In this document: positions 1 to 9,446 of the stretch, piece by piece
Numbering within the stretch: position 1 is the first letter of the stretch
Layout of the letters: each line of letters begins with the position of its first letter
The notes under the pieces: generated by a model
Seen by the model: the letters and a program-made list of their open reading frames with translations, nothing else
Databases searched by the model: none
What the model was told of the DNA's origin: nothing
Translations under genes and position numbers: made by a program
Origin: Halopenitus salinus
GTDB taxonomy: Archaea; Halobacteriota; Halobacteria; Halobacteriales; Haloferacaceae
Direction of reading: 5' to 3'
Assembly: GCF_042662125.1 (NCBI RefSeq)
Contig: NZ_JBHSXL010000001.1
Location: 62,001-126,000, forward strand
DNA: 64,000 nt

Positions 1-2514
1 GATACTCTCGAGCTGATCGTCAACGGAAGCGTCGTTGACACGCAGTCGGTGACGGTCGAACCGGACGAGACGGCGGCGGTGACGCTATCCTACGACACGA
101 TCGACGAGTCTCCCGGGGAGGACCTCTCGGTCACCGTTCGCGGGGATCACGATTCCGAACACGGGACGGTCGAGATCGTCGAACCGCCGGAAAACCGCGT
201 TCGGCTGGACAACGAGACGGTGAGCTACGAGTCCGGATCCACGGACACGCCGACGATCGCCGGGACCGTGACCAACGAAGGCGGCGCGAACGCGACGGAG
301 ACGTACGATCTGGCTCTCGACGTCGCAAACGGGTCGGTCCGGACGAAGCGGTCGGACCGACCGGGACTCGATGCGGGCGAGTCGTCGAGCTTCAGCTTCG
401 ATCTGAACGGGGAGAACCTGTCGACCCTCGACGTCGGTACCCACCCGATCACCGTGACCGAGTCGTTCACGGACGACGTCGCGAAGGGCTCTCTTACGAT
501 CACGGAGAACGAGTCCGAGGGGGAGATCGTCGAGGACACCGAAACCGAAGAGGAGGGGGACAAGGAGGAGGACTCCGTCACTACCCAGGAGCCCACGGAA
601 TCGGGAGACGATACTGAAACCGAGACCGTGACCGACGGGACCGAGGATCTCGACTCCGGTTCGAGTACGGGATCGACCTCCGGTGGCGGAGGATCCACCT
701 CGGGTGGAGGCGGCGGAACGCTCGGAAGCGGCAGCGCGATGGGAGCGGAACCAGTACCCGAACCGAACGAGACGGTCCCGCCTCCGGTTCGCGGATACGT
801 CGGGGATGGCGACGTCGCACTCGCGGAGCCGATCCTCACGGTCGGGCGCGGCGACGTCGCTCCGATCACCGTGAACCGGGACGACGTCGCGGCGGGCGGC
901 GCGTTGCTGATCGGAAACGACTCCGCGATGGAGTACGGGGCGGCGATCCACGTCGAGACCTTCGGCGAGGCGGAGTCGATAACGGTGCTTTTCAACACCT
1001 ACACGGCGGGAACGACGGCCGGCCCGGTCGTCGAACTCGACGCGGCCTCGCTCGAGGCGGGCGCGTCGATCGGCTTCGATCCGGAACGCGACCAGACGGG
1101 ACCGATCGGACGGATCGGGACCGGCGAGTATTCGCTCGTCGCCTCGACGGCGCCCCACCCGGAAACCGCGGAGCGGAACCCCGGCGACGTGGGAGTGCTC
1201 GTGATCGAACCACGGGGGAACGCCGAAGCCACGACCTGGACCACATCGAGACGGACCGCAAAGGCGATCCGTGAAGCCGACGATCCGGCGGTAGCGATGG
1301 CCGCGGGCTCCAGGGACGGGACCGTCACACGCCGCGACCGGATCGCCCACGGGGACGTCGCAATTCTCGAGGTGCGGGCGACCGGCCTCTCCGGGCTGCT
1401 GGCGCTCGCCGGACGCGAACGCGGAACGAGAAACGCGACGAAACGCCTCCGAACGGCGACCGACCCGGGCTGGTCCGGAGCGGGAGTGGGAGGGAAGTCC
1501 TCCGGTGGGGACGGCTCCCGCGCCGCGGTGGAGCTGGACATCGGGGAAACGCCGACGAGTGCGGGCACACGAGGTGACCGTCGCACCGTCGACATCGAAT
1601 CGGACGGGGTCTCGGTCGCCACGGCCGGGGATCGCGATCGCGTGTACCTCCTCGTGGACACGGCTCGGTTCGCCTTCGAGGACGGTACGAGCGTCGATCC
1701 GACCGACTCGACGACGTTCCGGCTGGACGTCCGTGTCCCCGACGCCCGATCGTCGGGCGAGGAGACGATGGTCGTTCCGGGAACGATCGGCGGGGTCGCC
1801 AGACCCGGAGGCAGTTTGGGCCGCGGAAACGAACGGTTCGAGCGACCCGCGGGCGCGATGCGAACGGCCTCGAAGCGGGCCGAGACGGGGATCGGTTCCG
1901 GGACCGAATACGGGACGGGAGAAACCTCGACTCCGGCCTTCGCGATCGATCGACGATCCGCGACGACCACGTTCAGCGTCGTCGAGCGGGACGTCGAGTT
2001 CCGTGAGGACCCCTACGACGCGGCGCCGACGTCCGACCGGACCTTCGAGGGCGAGACCTCGATCGCGCCCGGGACCCCGATAACCGTCGACGTACGACCG
2101 GAGAGCCGAACCGAAGCGACCCTCGAACGGGTGGCTTCGGACGGAGTGGTCGCCGGCGACGGATCCTGGTCTGCCGAGGTCGACCTCTCGACGGGGTCGC
2201 CCGGCGATCGCTACCGGGTACACGTGAGACGCGCCGGAATCCGGAAGGAACGAGCGAGCGTACCGGGGACGATCCTCGGCATCGAGCAGGAGACGACGGC
2301 CGAACCGATACCCGGAGGATCCGGCTCCGAGGGGTCGCGGGAGCGATCGACGACGACCGATCCGGGCACGACCCCGAACGTGGGAGCCGATCCGACGGGC
2401 CCGATCGCCGCCGGAACCGAGGCGGTTCGCGGACGGATCGACCCGGAGATCCTCCTGTCGATGCTCGTGATTCTGCTCTTCTTCGTGGGGATCTACCGCG
2501 GGCGAACCATGTGA
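1..2514 (+). CDS. Large cell-surface protein, CARDB-like plus S-layer-type domain, C-terminal anchor (5' partial)
   Basis: The frame is open from base 1, so the N-terminus and any signal peptide lie outside the window; 837 codons are visible. The first ~130 residues are beta-rich repeats of the CARDB type (extracellular adhesion-like domains). An acidic stretch and a Gly/Ser-rich linker follow (about 660-740), then a segment resembling the haloarchaeal surface-glycoprotein (BGTF/DUF7827) domain with an FNTYTAG motif. The C-terminus is one hydrophobic helix followed by the basic tail YRGRTM. I see no PGF tripartite signal, so this is probably a plain C-terminal membrane anchor rather than an archaeosortase substrate. 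Exported, cell-envelope location is inferred. It is followed after 60 nt by artA. Confidence 0.75.
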   Translation, partial: DTLELIVNGSVVDTQSVTVEPDETAAVTLSYDTIDESPGEDLSVTVRGDHDSEHGTVEIVEPPENRVRLDNETVSYESGSTDTPTIAGTVTNEGGANATETYDLALDVANGSVRTKRSDRPGLDAGESSSFSFDLNGENLSTLDVGTHPITVTESFTDDVAKGSLTITENESEGEIVEDTETEEEGDKEEDSVTTQEPTESGDDTETETVTDGTEDLDSGSSTGSTSGGGGSTSGGGGGTLGSGSAMGAEPVPEPNETVPPPVRGYVGDGDVALAEPILTVGRGDVAPITVNRDDVAAGGALLIGNDSAMEYGAAIHVETFGEAESITVLFNTYTAGTTAGPVVELDAASLEAGASIGFDPERDQTGPIGRIGTGEYSLVASTAPHPETAERNPGDVGVLVIEPRGNAEATTWTTSRRTAKAIREADDPAVAMAAGSRDGTVTRRDRIAHGDVAILEVRATGLSGLLALAGRERGTRNATKRLRTATDPGWSGAGVGGKSSGGDGSRAAVELDIGETPTSAGTRGDRRTVDIESDGVSVATAGDRDRVYLLVDTARFAFEDGTSVDPTDSTTFRLDVRVPDARSSGEETMVVPGTIGGVARPGGSLGRGNERFERPAGAMRTASKRAETGIGSGTEYGTGETSTPAFAIDRRSATTTFSVVERDVEFREDPYDAAPTSDRTFEGETSIAPGTPITVDVRPESRTEATLERVASDGVVAGDGSWSAEVDLSTGSPGDRYRVHVRRAGIRKERASVPGTILGIEQETTAEPIPGGSGSEGSRERSTTTDPGTTPNVGADPTGPIAAGTEAVRGRIDPEILLSMLVILLFFVGIYRGRTM

Positions 2515-2574
2515 ACGGAGGCGAGCGTCGTCCACAACGACAAACGCTTTACATCGCGCAACCGTGATCCGGAC

Positions 2575-3564
2575 ATGATCGGCGTGATCGGCGAGTCGAC
2601 GCCGCAGACGCTTTCGGTGCTCGCCTCGCTTCCGGACACGTTCACGTTCGCGTGGATCGTGGCGGCGCTTTTCGTCGTCGCCGCGGTACTCGATCGGTAC
2701 GGACGCGAGGAGGGCCGGTCGCTGGCGGCCGGCACGTGGGTCCTCTTCGGCGCCTTCTGGTTGACGATGGTCCCGTACTTCGCCCTCGAGCACCTCAGTT
2801 ACGTCGAGAGCGCCCTCTCGCTCGTCGCGGTGCCCGCCTGCGTCTACGCCGGATACCTCCTGTATCGGGGCCGCGAGTCCCTGTTCGTGTTGACCCGGGC
2901 GGTGGCGGCGATGTTGATCATCTACCTCCCCTTCGAGACGATCCCCGCCGTGTCCGTCGGCGGAGTCACGATCCCGGAGCCGAAGCGAGTCCTCATCGAG
3001 ATCGTGGCGTCCCAGACCGCGACGGCGATGTCGCTTCTGGGTTACTCGCCGGCGCTGATCGAGAACTCCCAGGGATACCTCTCGACGTTCCGGTGGGTGT
3101 ACGGCCCGGAGGAACACGTCGTGCTGGTCTCGGTCGTCCTCGCGTGTACGGGGATCGGCAGCATGGCGATCTTCGCGGGACTCATCGCGGCCGTCGACGC
3201 CCCGATCGAACGGAAGATCCGCGGGCTCGCGGTCTCGATCCCGCTCATCTACGTGTTGAACATCGCGCGGACGACGTTCATCACCGTCGTCACGGGCAAC
3301 CAGTACATGCACTGGCAGCCCGAGCTGGTGTTGGCGATGTTCGGCGCGAGCGATCCCTATCGCGTCTCGTTTCTCGTCTCCGATCGGATAATTAGCCAGC
3401 TACTTGCCGTCGTCGCGCTCGTCGCGATCACCTATCTGGTCGCGCGACAGATTCCGGAGCTCGTGGTCGTCTTAGAGGACGTCCTGTACGTGTTGACCGG
3501 GGAGGAACACGACCTGCTCGCCGCGTTGGACCTCCCGAGGGAGCCGACGAACCGAACCCGGTGA
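2575..3564 (+). CDS. artA: Archaeosortase A
   Basis: 329-aa polytopic membrane protein of the exosortase/archaeosortase family, which processes PGF-CTERM surface proteins such as the S-layer glycoprotein and exchanges the C-terminal helix for a lipid anchor. The catalytic cysteine sits in ACTGIGS (Cys191), with the conserved arginines in NIARTTF (Arg232) and SDRIISQ (Arg271). The spacings of 41 and 39 residues match, from memory, the catalytic triad described in Haloferax volcanii ArtA. At least seven hydrophobic segments are visible. The ATG at 2575 lies about 27 nt after a TATA-like ctttaca element (2545-2552), consistent with a leaderless transcript. Confidence 0.93.
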   Translation: MIGVIGESTPQTLSVLASLPDTFTFAWIVAALFVVAAVLDRYGREEGRSLAAGTWVLFGAFWLTMVPYFALEHLSYVESALSLVAVPACVYAGYLLYRGRESLFVLTRAVAAMLIIYLPFETIPAVSVGGVTIPEPKRVLIEIVASQTATAMSLLGYSPALIENSQGYLSTFRWVYGPEEHVVLVSVVLACTGIGSMAIFAGLIAAVDAPIERKIRGLAVSIPLIYVLNIARTTFITVVTGNQYMHWQPELVLAMFGASDPYRVSFLVSDRIISQLLAVVALVAITYLVARQIPELVVVLEDVLYVLTGEEHDLLAALDLPREPTNRTR

Positions 3565-3668
3565 CGGACGAGAACCGGATTCGTGACGTCGAGAACGCTT
3601 CGGATCCGATCTCGGCGATCGGATAGCATCCCGCGGACGCTTTTGTGGGTCGACTACGAACCACGTGC

Positions 3669-4961
3669 ATGGACGCGACCGAGAACGGAGACGTCATCGT
3701 CATCGGCGCCGGCGTCGCGGGGCTGACCACGGCCGCGCGGCTCGCGGAAGCCGGCGTCGACGTGACGGTGTTCGAACGCGAGGACGCGGTGGGCGGGCGC
3801 GTCGAGAGTAGGGACGTCGACGGGTTCACGGTCGACCGCGGGTTCCAGGTGCTCTTCGAGGCGTATCCGGCGCTGCGCGCGGAACTCGACCTGGACGCGC
3901 TCGACCTCCGTCCCTTCTCGCCGGGGGCGGTGATCTGTCGCCCAGGGTCGCGATCGACACTCGCGGACCCGTTTCGGGACCCGATCGCGGCGCTCGGATC
4001 CGTGTTAGATCCCGAGATCCCGTTTCGCGACAAGCTCCGAACGCTCGCGCTCAGACGGGAGCTGACCGGCCGCTCGGAGTCCGAGTTCTTCGCGGGCACG
4101 GACGCGACGATCCGGACGTACCTCCGCGAGCGGGGCTTCTCGAAGCGGTACGTCGACCGGTTCGTCGAGCCGTTCTACGGCGGGATCACCCTCGATCGAT
4201 CGCTCTCGAGCTCCAAGCACGTCTTCGAGTACACGTTCCGCGCGATGAGCCGCGGTCGGATCGCGGTCCCGGCGGCGGGAATGGGCGCGATTCCGAGCCA
4301 GCTGGCGGACCGCGTGTCGGCCGCGGGCGGCGAGATCCGGACCGGGACGGAGGTCGCCCGGATCGACACCATGGCGGACGGCGACGTGGAGGTGATCTGC
4401 TCCAACGGGACGGTGGAGACGGCGAGCGCCGCGGTCGTCGCGACGACGCCGCCCGAGTCGCGGCGACTCACGGGCGTCGAATCGATCCCGACCGAAGGGG
4501 TCGGATGCATCACGCAGTGGTACACCCTGCCTCCCGGTCGGCGTCTCGAACTCGGACGGCGGATCCTGTTGAACGCCGGGTCGCAGCGTCCGAACGTCGT
4601 GGTCCCGATGGGCGAGGTTGCCTCGAGCTACGTGCCGGACGACGGGAGAACCCTGCTGGTGGCGACCTTCGTCGACGACGGCGCGTTCGAACTCGAGGAC
4701 GAGGCGCTCGCGACGGAGACGCGGGAGGCGCTCGCCTCGTGGTATCCGGAACGATCGGCCGATGGGCTACGGCCGATCGCGACGGACAGGACGCCGTTCG
4801 CACAGTTCGCACAACCCCCCGGATTCCGCGAGGGTCTACCCGATCCGGACGATCCGGAGGGTCCCGTCGTGCTCGCCGGGGACTACACGCGGTGGTCCTC
4901 GCTGCAGGGGGCGGTCGAAAGCGGAAGGCGGGCGAGCGAACTCGTGGTCCGGCACCTGTAG
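3669..4961 (+). CDS. NAD(P)/FAD-dependent oxidoreductase, phytoene-desaturase/amine-oxidase superfamily
   Basis: 430 aa. The N-terminal Rossmann dinucleotide site reads VIVIGAGVAGLTTAARLAEAG, followed by an acidic residue in VFERED and the GGR motif typical of flavin amine oxidases and carotenoid desaturases. A second FAD contact occurs near the C-terminus in VVLAGDYTRWSSLQGAVESG. The family contains phytoene desaturases, protoporphyrinogen oxidases and amine oxidases; the substrate cannot be read from the sequence and no carotenoid genes are adjacent. The start is set at the ATG at 3669, which lies about 26 nt after a cttttgtg element (leaderless). A longer frame from GTG 3645 would include that promoter. 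Confidence 0.85.
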   Translation: MDATENGDVIVIGAGVAGLTTAARLAEAGVDVTVFEREDAVGGRVESRDVDGFTVDRGFQVLFEAYPALRAELDLDALDLRPFSPGAVICRPGSRSTLADPFRDPIAALGSVLDPEIPFRDKLRTLALRRELTGRSESEFFAGTDATIRTYLRERGFSKRYVDRFVEPFYGGITLDRSLSSSKHVFEYTFRAMSRGRIAVPAAGMGAIPSQLADRVSAAGGEIRTGTEVARIDTMADGDVEVICSNGTVETASAAVVATTPPESRRLTGVESIPTEGVGCITQWYTLPPGRRLELGRRILLNAGSQRPNVVVPMGEVASSYVPDDGRTLLVATFVDDGAFELEDEALATETREALASWYPERSADGLRPIATDRTPFAQFAQPPGFREGLPDPDDPEGPVVLAGDYTRWSSLQGAVESGRRASELVVRHL

Positions 4962-5002
4962 GAAGGCGATCGGCGCGACGGGCTCGGGGACCGGAACCGG
5001 CC

Positions 5003-6103
5003 TCACTCCTCGTAGCCGAACGCCTCGCGGCCGTGCGTCTCGATCAGCTCCAACAGCTCCTCGCGTTGCCGATCCAGTTCCGCGGGCCGTTCCGCGTAGA
5101 CGTGATCGAACATCTCGCCGGGATCTGCCTCCAGGTCCGCGCTCGCCTCGACGGCCTCCTTGACGATGGCTTCCGCCTCGGCGGCGACGGTCTCGACGCC
5201 CTCGTCGTCGATCCGGCCGGTCTCGCGGAGGAACGTCTCCATGCGGTCGATGGGGTCGATGGATCGCCAGCGTTCGAGCTCCTCGTCGTCGCGATAGACC
5301 GTCGGGTCGTCGGCGGTCGTGTGTGCGCCGTAGCGGTACTCCACGAACTCGACGAGCGTCGGGCGGGCGGAGGCGTCCGGATCGCGAGCGCGTTCCGCGA
5401 CCTCGCGCGTGACGGCGTAGCTCGCGAGCGGGTCCATGCCGTCGACGCGGACTCCCTCGAAGCCGTAGGCGCTCGCCTTCTCGGCGAAGGTGTCTGTCGC
5501 GGTCTGGCGCGACCGGGGAACGGAGATCGCCCACCCGTTGTTGTGACAACAGAAGACGACCGGGAGATCGAAGACGCCGGCGACGTTGAGCGCCTCGTGG
5601 AAGTCGCCCTCTGAGGTGGCGCCGTCGCCGAAGTGGCAGGCGACGATCCGGTCGTCCCCGCGGTACTCGAAGGCCCACGCGGCGCCGACGGCGTGTGGGA
5701 GATGTGCTCCGACGCCGATCTGAAGCGGGTAGACGTTCCCCTCGAGAATGGCCGCCGTGCCGGACTCGTGGCCCATCCAGTAGGGGAGGTACTCGGCGAG
5801 GAGGTCCCTGGCGACGATGGAGCCGTGTTCACGGTACTGGTAGCTTATCAGATCGCGGTCCGCGAGCGCGTGCGTCGATCCCACCGCCGACCCCTCCTGG
5901 CCGGCACAGGGCGCATAGGTCCCGATCCGACCCTGCCGTTGGAGGCTCACCGCGCGCTCGTCGAAGCGGCGCGTGATCCGCATGTCCCGGTAGATGGAGA
6001 CGAGACGCTCGTCCGAGAGGTCCGGGATCTCCGCGTCGGGCAACGGTCGACCGTCGGCGTCGAGAACGCGACGCACGTCGGTCTCCGCGAGCGGATCACT
6101 CAC
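5003..6103 (-). CDS. Thiamine-diphosphate dehydrogenase E1 component, alpha subunit (pyruvate/branched-chain 2-oxoacid type)
   Basis: 366 aa. It carries the ThDP motif GDGATSEGDFHEALN followed by the CCHNNGWAIS asparagines, and other E1-alpha hallmarks (FDERAVSLQRQGRIGTYAP, YRYGAHTTADD). Such subunits decarboxylate a 2-oxoacid and work with an E1-beta, a lipoyl E2 and E3. None of these partners is nearby, so this is an orphan alpha subunit whose partner must be encoded elsewhere. The GTG start at 6103 is chosen because a strong GAGGAGG Shine-Dalgarno lies about 9 nt upstream and conserved sequence begins there; an in-frame ATG at 6208 gives an unconvincing extension. A pentanucleotide repeat lies 120-190 nt upstream. 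The substrate is unresolved. Confidence 0.87.
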   Translation of the reverse strand: MSDPLAETDVRRVLDADGRPLPDAEIPDLSDERLVSIYRDMRITRRFDERAVSLQRQGRIGTYAPCAGQEGSAVGSTHALADRDLISYQYREHGSIVARDLLAEYLPYWMGHESGTAAILEGNVYPLQIGVGAHLPHAVGAAWAFEYRGDDRIVACHFGDGATSEGDFHEALNVAGVFDLPVVFCCHNNGWAISVPRSRQTATDTFAEKASAYGFEGVRVDGMDPLASYAVTREVAERARDPDASARPTLVEFVEYRYGAHTTADDPTVYRDDEELERWRSIDPIDRMETFLRETGRIDDEGVETVAAEAEAIVKEAVEASADLEADPGEMFDHVYAERPAELDRQREELLELIETHGREAFGYEE

Positions 6104-6220
6104 GATCGCACGCCTCCTCGGTGGATGGTACCGTCCGACTCTGCATACGTCGATGGATCGTCCGCATGCAAAAGGGTGTATCGGTGGTTCGAAGTTCGAC
6201 GAATCCACAGCCGGGAGTTC

Positions 6221-6295
6221 GGTCCGGTCCGATCCGATCCGGTCTGGTCCGGTCTGATCCGATCTGGTCCGATCTGGCCTGGTCCGATCCGGTTG
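6221..6295. repeat. Pentanucleotide tandem repeat, unit RRTCY-like
   Basis: About 15 consecutive 5-bp units that are variants of GGTCC/GATCC/GATCT. The array ends two bases before the stop codon of the J-domain gene and lies upstream of the E1-alpha start. Confidence 0.85.
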
Positions 6296-6297
6296 GA

Positions 6298-6936
6298 CTA
6301 CGCCGTGCCACGATCGCGAACGGTCGGGGAGTCGCCGTCCGAACCGCGGTGGTCGCGAACGGTCGCGTAGGCCTCCCGAACCCGGCGGAACGACTCCTCG
6401 TCGCCGCCGTGGTCGGGGTGGGCCTCCTTGATCCGGTCGCGGTAGGCGTGTTCGACCGCCTCGTCGTCCGCCGAGCGGGGAAGTCCGAGCTCCTCGAAGG
6501 CCGCCGCGATCGGGTCCTCGACCGAGGAAGCGCCGAACGTCGGATCCGAAACCTCGAAGGGAAGCCGCCTGCCGAGCCCGCGTCCCGGCATCTCGTGTTC
6601 ACAGAGGACCGATCGCGTCCCGGCGTTCTCGAGCCGGAAGTGGAGGTGTGCGTCGAAGGTGATGGCGACCTCCCGCTCCGGAAGGTAGAAGGCGACGGTG
6701 GAGCCGGCGATCGAGTAGTCCTCGAGGAAGCGCTCGTCGATCGCCGACAGATACTCGCGGATCTCCACGCGACGCCGGGAATCCCCCGACTCGCCGACCG
6801 AGTTCGCGGCGACGGCCTCCGGAAAGAGGCGATCGCCGAGATAGAACGTCGCCACGACGAGAATCGCCGCGGCGAACCCCAGCGTGATCCCGACGAGCAG
6901 CCAGACGGGGAGGACCGAGAGGACGTCTACGACCAC
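6298..6936 (-). CDS. Membrane-anchored J-domain (DnaJ-like) protein
   Basis: 212 aa. A single hydrophobic segment near the N-terminus (LPVWLLVGITLGFAAAILVV) anchors the protein, and a J domain at the C-terminus contains the HPD tripeptide (EAHPDHGGDEESF) needed to stimulate Hsp70/DnaK ATPase. The domain order (TM first, J last) suggests a membrane recruiter of DnaK rather than a full DnaJ; the Gly/Phe and zinc regions are absent. The GTG at 6936 is chosen because a ttcttgag TATA-like element lies about 25 nt upstream; a GTG at 6984 would add 16 residues. No dnaK is nearby. Confidence 0.75.
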   Translation of the reverse strand: MVVDVLSVLPVWLLVGITLGFAAAILVVATFYLGDRLFPEAVAANSVGESGDSRRRVEIREYLSAIDERFLEDYSIAGSTVAFYLPEREVAITFDAHLHFRLENAGTRSVLCEHEMPGRGLGRRLPFEVSDPTFGASSVEDPIAAAFEELGLPRSADDEAVEHAYRDRIKEAHPDHGGDEESFRRVREAYATVRDHRGSDGDSPTVRDRGTA

Positions 6937-7031
6937 ACGCCACCTTGGACGTGGATCCTCAAGAACCCCTCGTCGGGCCCCCACCAGCCGGTTCGAACAC
7001 GCACCGGCGGATGACGTGGCTCGGAACTCGC

Positions 7032-7289
7032 TCAGAGCATGTCGTTCGCCTCGAGCGCCGCCATGACGTCATCGACGAGTTCATCGAGCGACTCGTAGGG
7101 GAAGTCCTGTTCGTCGCCGAGCTTCGCCGCGAGCTCCATCGCCGAAAAGCGCACGTCGCCCGCCTCGAAGGTCGTCGACGGCCCGTCCGGCAGCGCCGGC
7201 AGCAGGTCCATCTGTGTCTCGACCGGGAACTCGGCGTCCCGAAACGCCTCGGTGAACTGCGCGCGAAGCTCGGATTCGACGTCGGTCAT
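7032..7289 (-). CDS. MTH865-like family protein
   Basis: 85 aa small acidic protein. The pattern AFRDAEFPV, LLPALPDGP, TTFEAGDV, DFPYES resembles the archaeal MTH865 family, a helical fold of unknown function (from memory, not searched). The ATG at 7289 is supported by a ctttttgtcc TATA-like element about 26 nt upstream; the longer open frame consists of repeat sequence. No operon partner. Confidence 0.7.
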   Translation of the reverse strand: MTDVESELRAQFTEAFRDAEFPVETQMDLLPALPDGPSTTFEAGDVRFSAMELAAKLGDEQDFPYESLDELVDDVMAALEANDML

Positions 7290-7369
7290 ACAGACTCCAC
7301 CGCCAGACGGACAAAAAGGGTTGTGAAACCCCGTTCGAGGCGACGGCCGGCCGCGGTGATCGGCTCCAG

Positions 7370-7453
7370 CACCGATCGGAGATCCACCCACCCCGATCGG
7401 AGGTCCACCAACACCGATCGGAGATCCGTCCACACCGGTGGAAGTCCGGTCAC
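7370..7453. repeat. 21-bp tandem repeat, about 4 degenerate copies
   Basis: Units of the form caccgatcggagatccacc run at 21-bp spacing (7370, 7391, 7412, 7433), the last more diverged. They fill the gap between the MTH865-like gene and the halocyanin gene, which are divergent. Confidence 0.8.
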
Positions 7454-7534
7454 GGAGGTACCGCACGCGATGTCGTCCCCGTCCATCGAACGCGAACCAA
7501 AGTATTCACTACGGGGCATCACCAATCGCCGGGC

Positions 7535-8155
7535 ATGAGCACAGAGGACGTCTCCAGACGGGCGTTTCTTCGGACCGCGGGCGGAACCACCGCGGCGGCG
7601 GGCGTCGCTGCCGGGGCGAGCGGGACCGCGGCCGCACAGGAAGCGCCGGTCTGGCCGTCGGCGGTCGAGGGCGCGAACGTCGGGAGCTACACGGACGCCC
7701 GCGGGCAGGACGAGGTGACGATCTCGGTTGGTGCCGGCGACGGGTTGGCCTTCGACCCGACGATGGTGTGGATCGACCCCGGAACGACCGTGATCTGGGA
7801 GTGGACGGGCAACGGCGGCGACCACAACGTCGAGACGGTCGAGGGACCCGCCGAGTTCGAAAGCCAGATCACGGCCGAGGAGGGGTTCACCTTCGAGTAC
7901 GAGACGTCCGAGGAGGACGCCGGCATCACCCACTACCAGTGTGGCCCCCACTCGCAGGTCGGCATGCACGGCGGTCTCGCCATCGGCGAGGACATCGAAA
8001 CCGAGGACACCGGCGGAGACGACGCCGCCACGGGGGTCGTCTTCGTGCCGGAGGCGGCCAAGGCGCTCAGCGTCGCCACGTTCATCGCGATGGTCGCGAC
8101 GCTCGGGATCGCGTTCTTCTTCATCCGCTACGGCGGGTCGAACCGCGACGAGTAG
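7535..8155 (+). CDS. Halocyanin-type blue copper protein with Tat signal and C-terminal membrane anchor
   Basis: 206 aa. The Tat signal reads RRAFLRTAGGTTAAAG followed by an Ala-rich stretch with no lipobox cysteine, so cleavage rather than lipid attachment is expected. The plastocyanin-like domain carries the expected type-1 copper ligands His97 (GDHNVE), Cys136, His139 and Met144 (QCGPHSQVGMHG). A hydrophobic helix near residues 168-195 would anchor it on the outer face of the membrane. Halocyanins are small electron carriers; no respiratory genes are adjacent, so its partner is unknown. The ATG at 7535 starts the twin-Arg sequence. Confidence 0.9.
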   Translation: MSTEDVSRRAFLRTAGGTTAAAGVAAGASGTAAAQEAPVWPSAVEGANVGSYTDARGQDEVTISVGAGDGLAFDPTMVWIDPGTTVIWEWTGNGGDHNVETVEGPAEFESQITAEEGFTFEYETSEEDAGITHYQCGPHSQVGMHGGLAIGEDIETEDTGGDDAATGVVFVPEAAKALSVATFIAMVATLGIAFFFIRYGGSNRDE

Positions 8156-8199
8156 CGGGATCGTCTCGATCCCCTCGATCGCGCCGACGCGCGGGCGCT

Positions 8200-8261
8200 C
8201 GGATCGCCGTGACGTCTCCTCGATCAGGTCCGGATCGCCGTGACATCTCCTCGATCAGGTC
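8200..8261. repeat. 31-bp direct repeat, two copies
   Basis: Two adjacent 31-bp copies (8200-8230, 8231-8261) differ at one base (gacgtctcc versus gacatctcc). They lie between the 3' ends of the convergent halocyanin and glycosyltransferase genes. Confidence 0.85.
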
Positions 8262-8306
8262 CGGGCGCTAGTGGATCGACATGAACCGAGACGTCCCACA
8301 TCCCGC

Positions 8307-9365
8307 TCAAAGCTTGCCGCGTGCATCGAGCAGCGAGCGGTAGCGCTCGAGGTACCGTTCCAGGATCGGCCGGCGGTCGTAGGACTCGAACCGGTCGTCG
8401 ACGGCGCGTCTCGACATCGAGCCGGCCTCGAGGAACGCGTCGGCGATCTCCTGGGGACTCGTGACGAGACGGGCGCGCTCGCGCGCCTCCGCGATCTCGT
8501 GAGCGCTCGAGCCGGCCTGGTACTCGACGAGCCCGACACAACCGCACGCGAGCGCCCACAGGAGGTCGCTCGCGAACGCCTCCCGGGTCGCGGTCTGAAC
8601 GGCGACGTGAGCACCCTTGAACACCGACACGCGCTCGTCGATCGGCGTCTCGCCGAGGAACGTTACCCGGTCGTCGATCCGGAGGTCCGAGGCGGTCTCC
8701 TCGGCGGCGCGCCGTTCCGGTCCGTCCCCGATCACGGCTGCGCGCCACTCGCGGGTTCGAAGCTCGGCGAGCGCGAGCAGGAACGACTCGACGTTCGCGT
8801 CGCGATCGAGCCGGCGCGAGTAGACGACGTCGAACCGGTCGTCGACGTCGGCCGACTCCACGAGCCCGAAGTCGATGCTCTCGGGGATGATCGTGGTCGC
8901 CTCGGCGTCGGTTCCGTACTCGAGCAGACGGGTTCTGGCGGTCTCGGAGGGAACGACGATTCCGTCGGCGCCGCGGGCGAGAAGCCGGTAGGAGATCGGG
9001 GAATCGGCGGGGTGATCGCGCCACCAGTCGACGAGCACCGGAGCGCGGTGGAAAAGCCGCGTCGCCGTCGCGGCGAGGGCGCCGCCCGGCGGGCTGTTGG
9101 TCGCGTGGACCACGTCGGGGGAGGCCCGCCGAAGCGCGGCCGGGAGACGGGCCGCGAACCGCGCCGGGTCCGGGTCGGCGACCACCCGCCGGTAGCCGAT
9201 CCCCTCGTCCTCGAAGGAGTCGTGATCGCCGCCCCACCACTGGGCGCACAGCCAGCGGACCTCGTGACCGCGGTCGGCGAGCTGTCGAGCGATGCGGTGG
9301 GTCCGCGACCGCGCCGGCGTCTCGCCGTGATGCGGAGTGAAAAGCGAGACGAACGCGACGCGCAT
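8307..9365 (-). CDS. GT4-family glycosyltransferase
   Basis: 352 aa with a GT-B two-domain layout. The N-terminal domain starts MRVAFVSLFTPHHGETPARS; the donor-binding C-terminal domain contains VVYSRRLDRDANVES, IGDGPERR and FLGETPIDE, and an acidic EAFASDLLWALACG segment in the position of the family E(x7)E motif. These enzymes transfer a sugar from a nucleotide donor with retention. Acceptor and donor are unknown, and there is no glycan cluster here. A gatttttaacgg TATA-like element lies about 28 nt upstream of the ATG at 9365. Confidence 0.82.
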   Translation of the reverse strand: MRVAFVSLFTPHHGETPARSRTHRIARQLADRGHEVRWLCAQWWGGDHDSFEDEGIGYRRVVADPDPARFAARLPAALRRASPDVVHATNSPPGGALAATATRLFHRAPVLVDWWRDHPADSPISYRLLARGADGIVVPSETARTRLLEYGTDAEATTIIPESIDFGLVESADVDDRFDVVYSRRLDRDANVESFLLALAELRTREWRAAVIGDGPERRAAEETASDLRIDDRVTFLGETPIDERVSVFKGAHVAVQTATREAFASDLLWALACGCVGLVEYQAGSSAHEIAEARERARLVTSPQEIADAFLEAGSMSRRAVDDRFESYDRRPILERYLERYRSLLDARGKL

Positions 9366-9446
9366 GTCTGAACGCGTCGCCGCCGTCCGTTAAAAATCCA
9401 CGCGATTCCGAGCAGGACGAGAACGGGTCGCCGCCGGCCCGCCGGC

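Noticed and set aside
2400..2514. PGF-CTERM archaeosortase signal on the surface protein beside artA
   Set aside because: The tail has a hydrophobic helix and a basic end but no PGF motif before it, so adjacency to artA is not evidence of a substrate.
85..3312. A 1075-codon minus-strand open frame over the surface protein and artA
   Set aside because: Very Arg/His/Asp-rich composition with no domains, opposite artA whose catalytic residues are intact.
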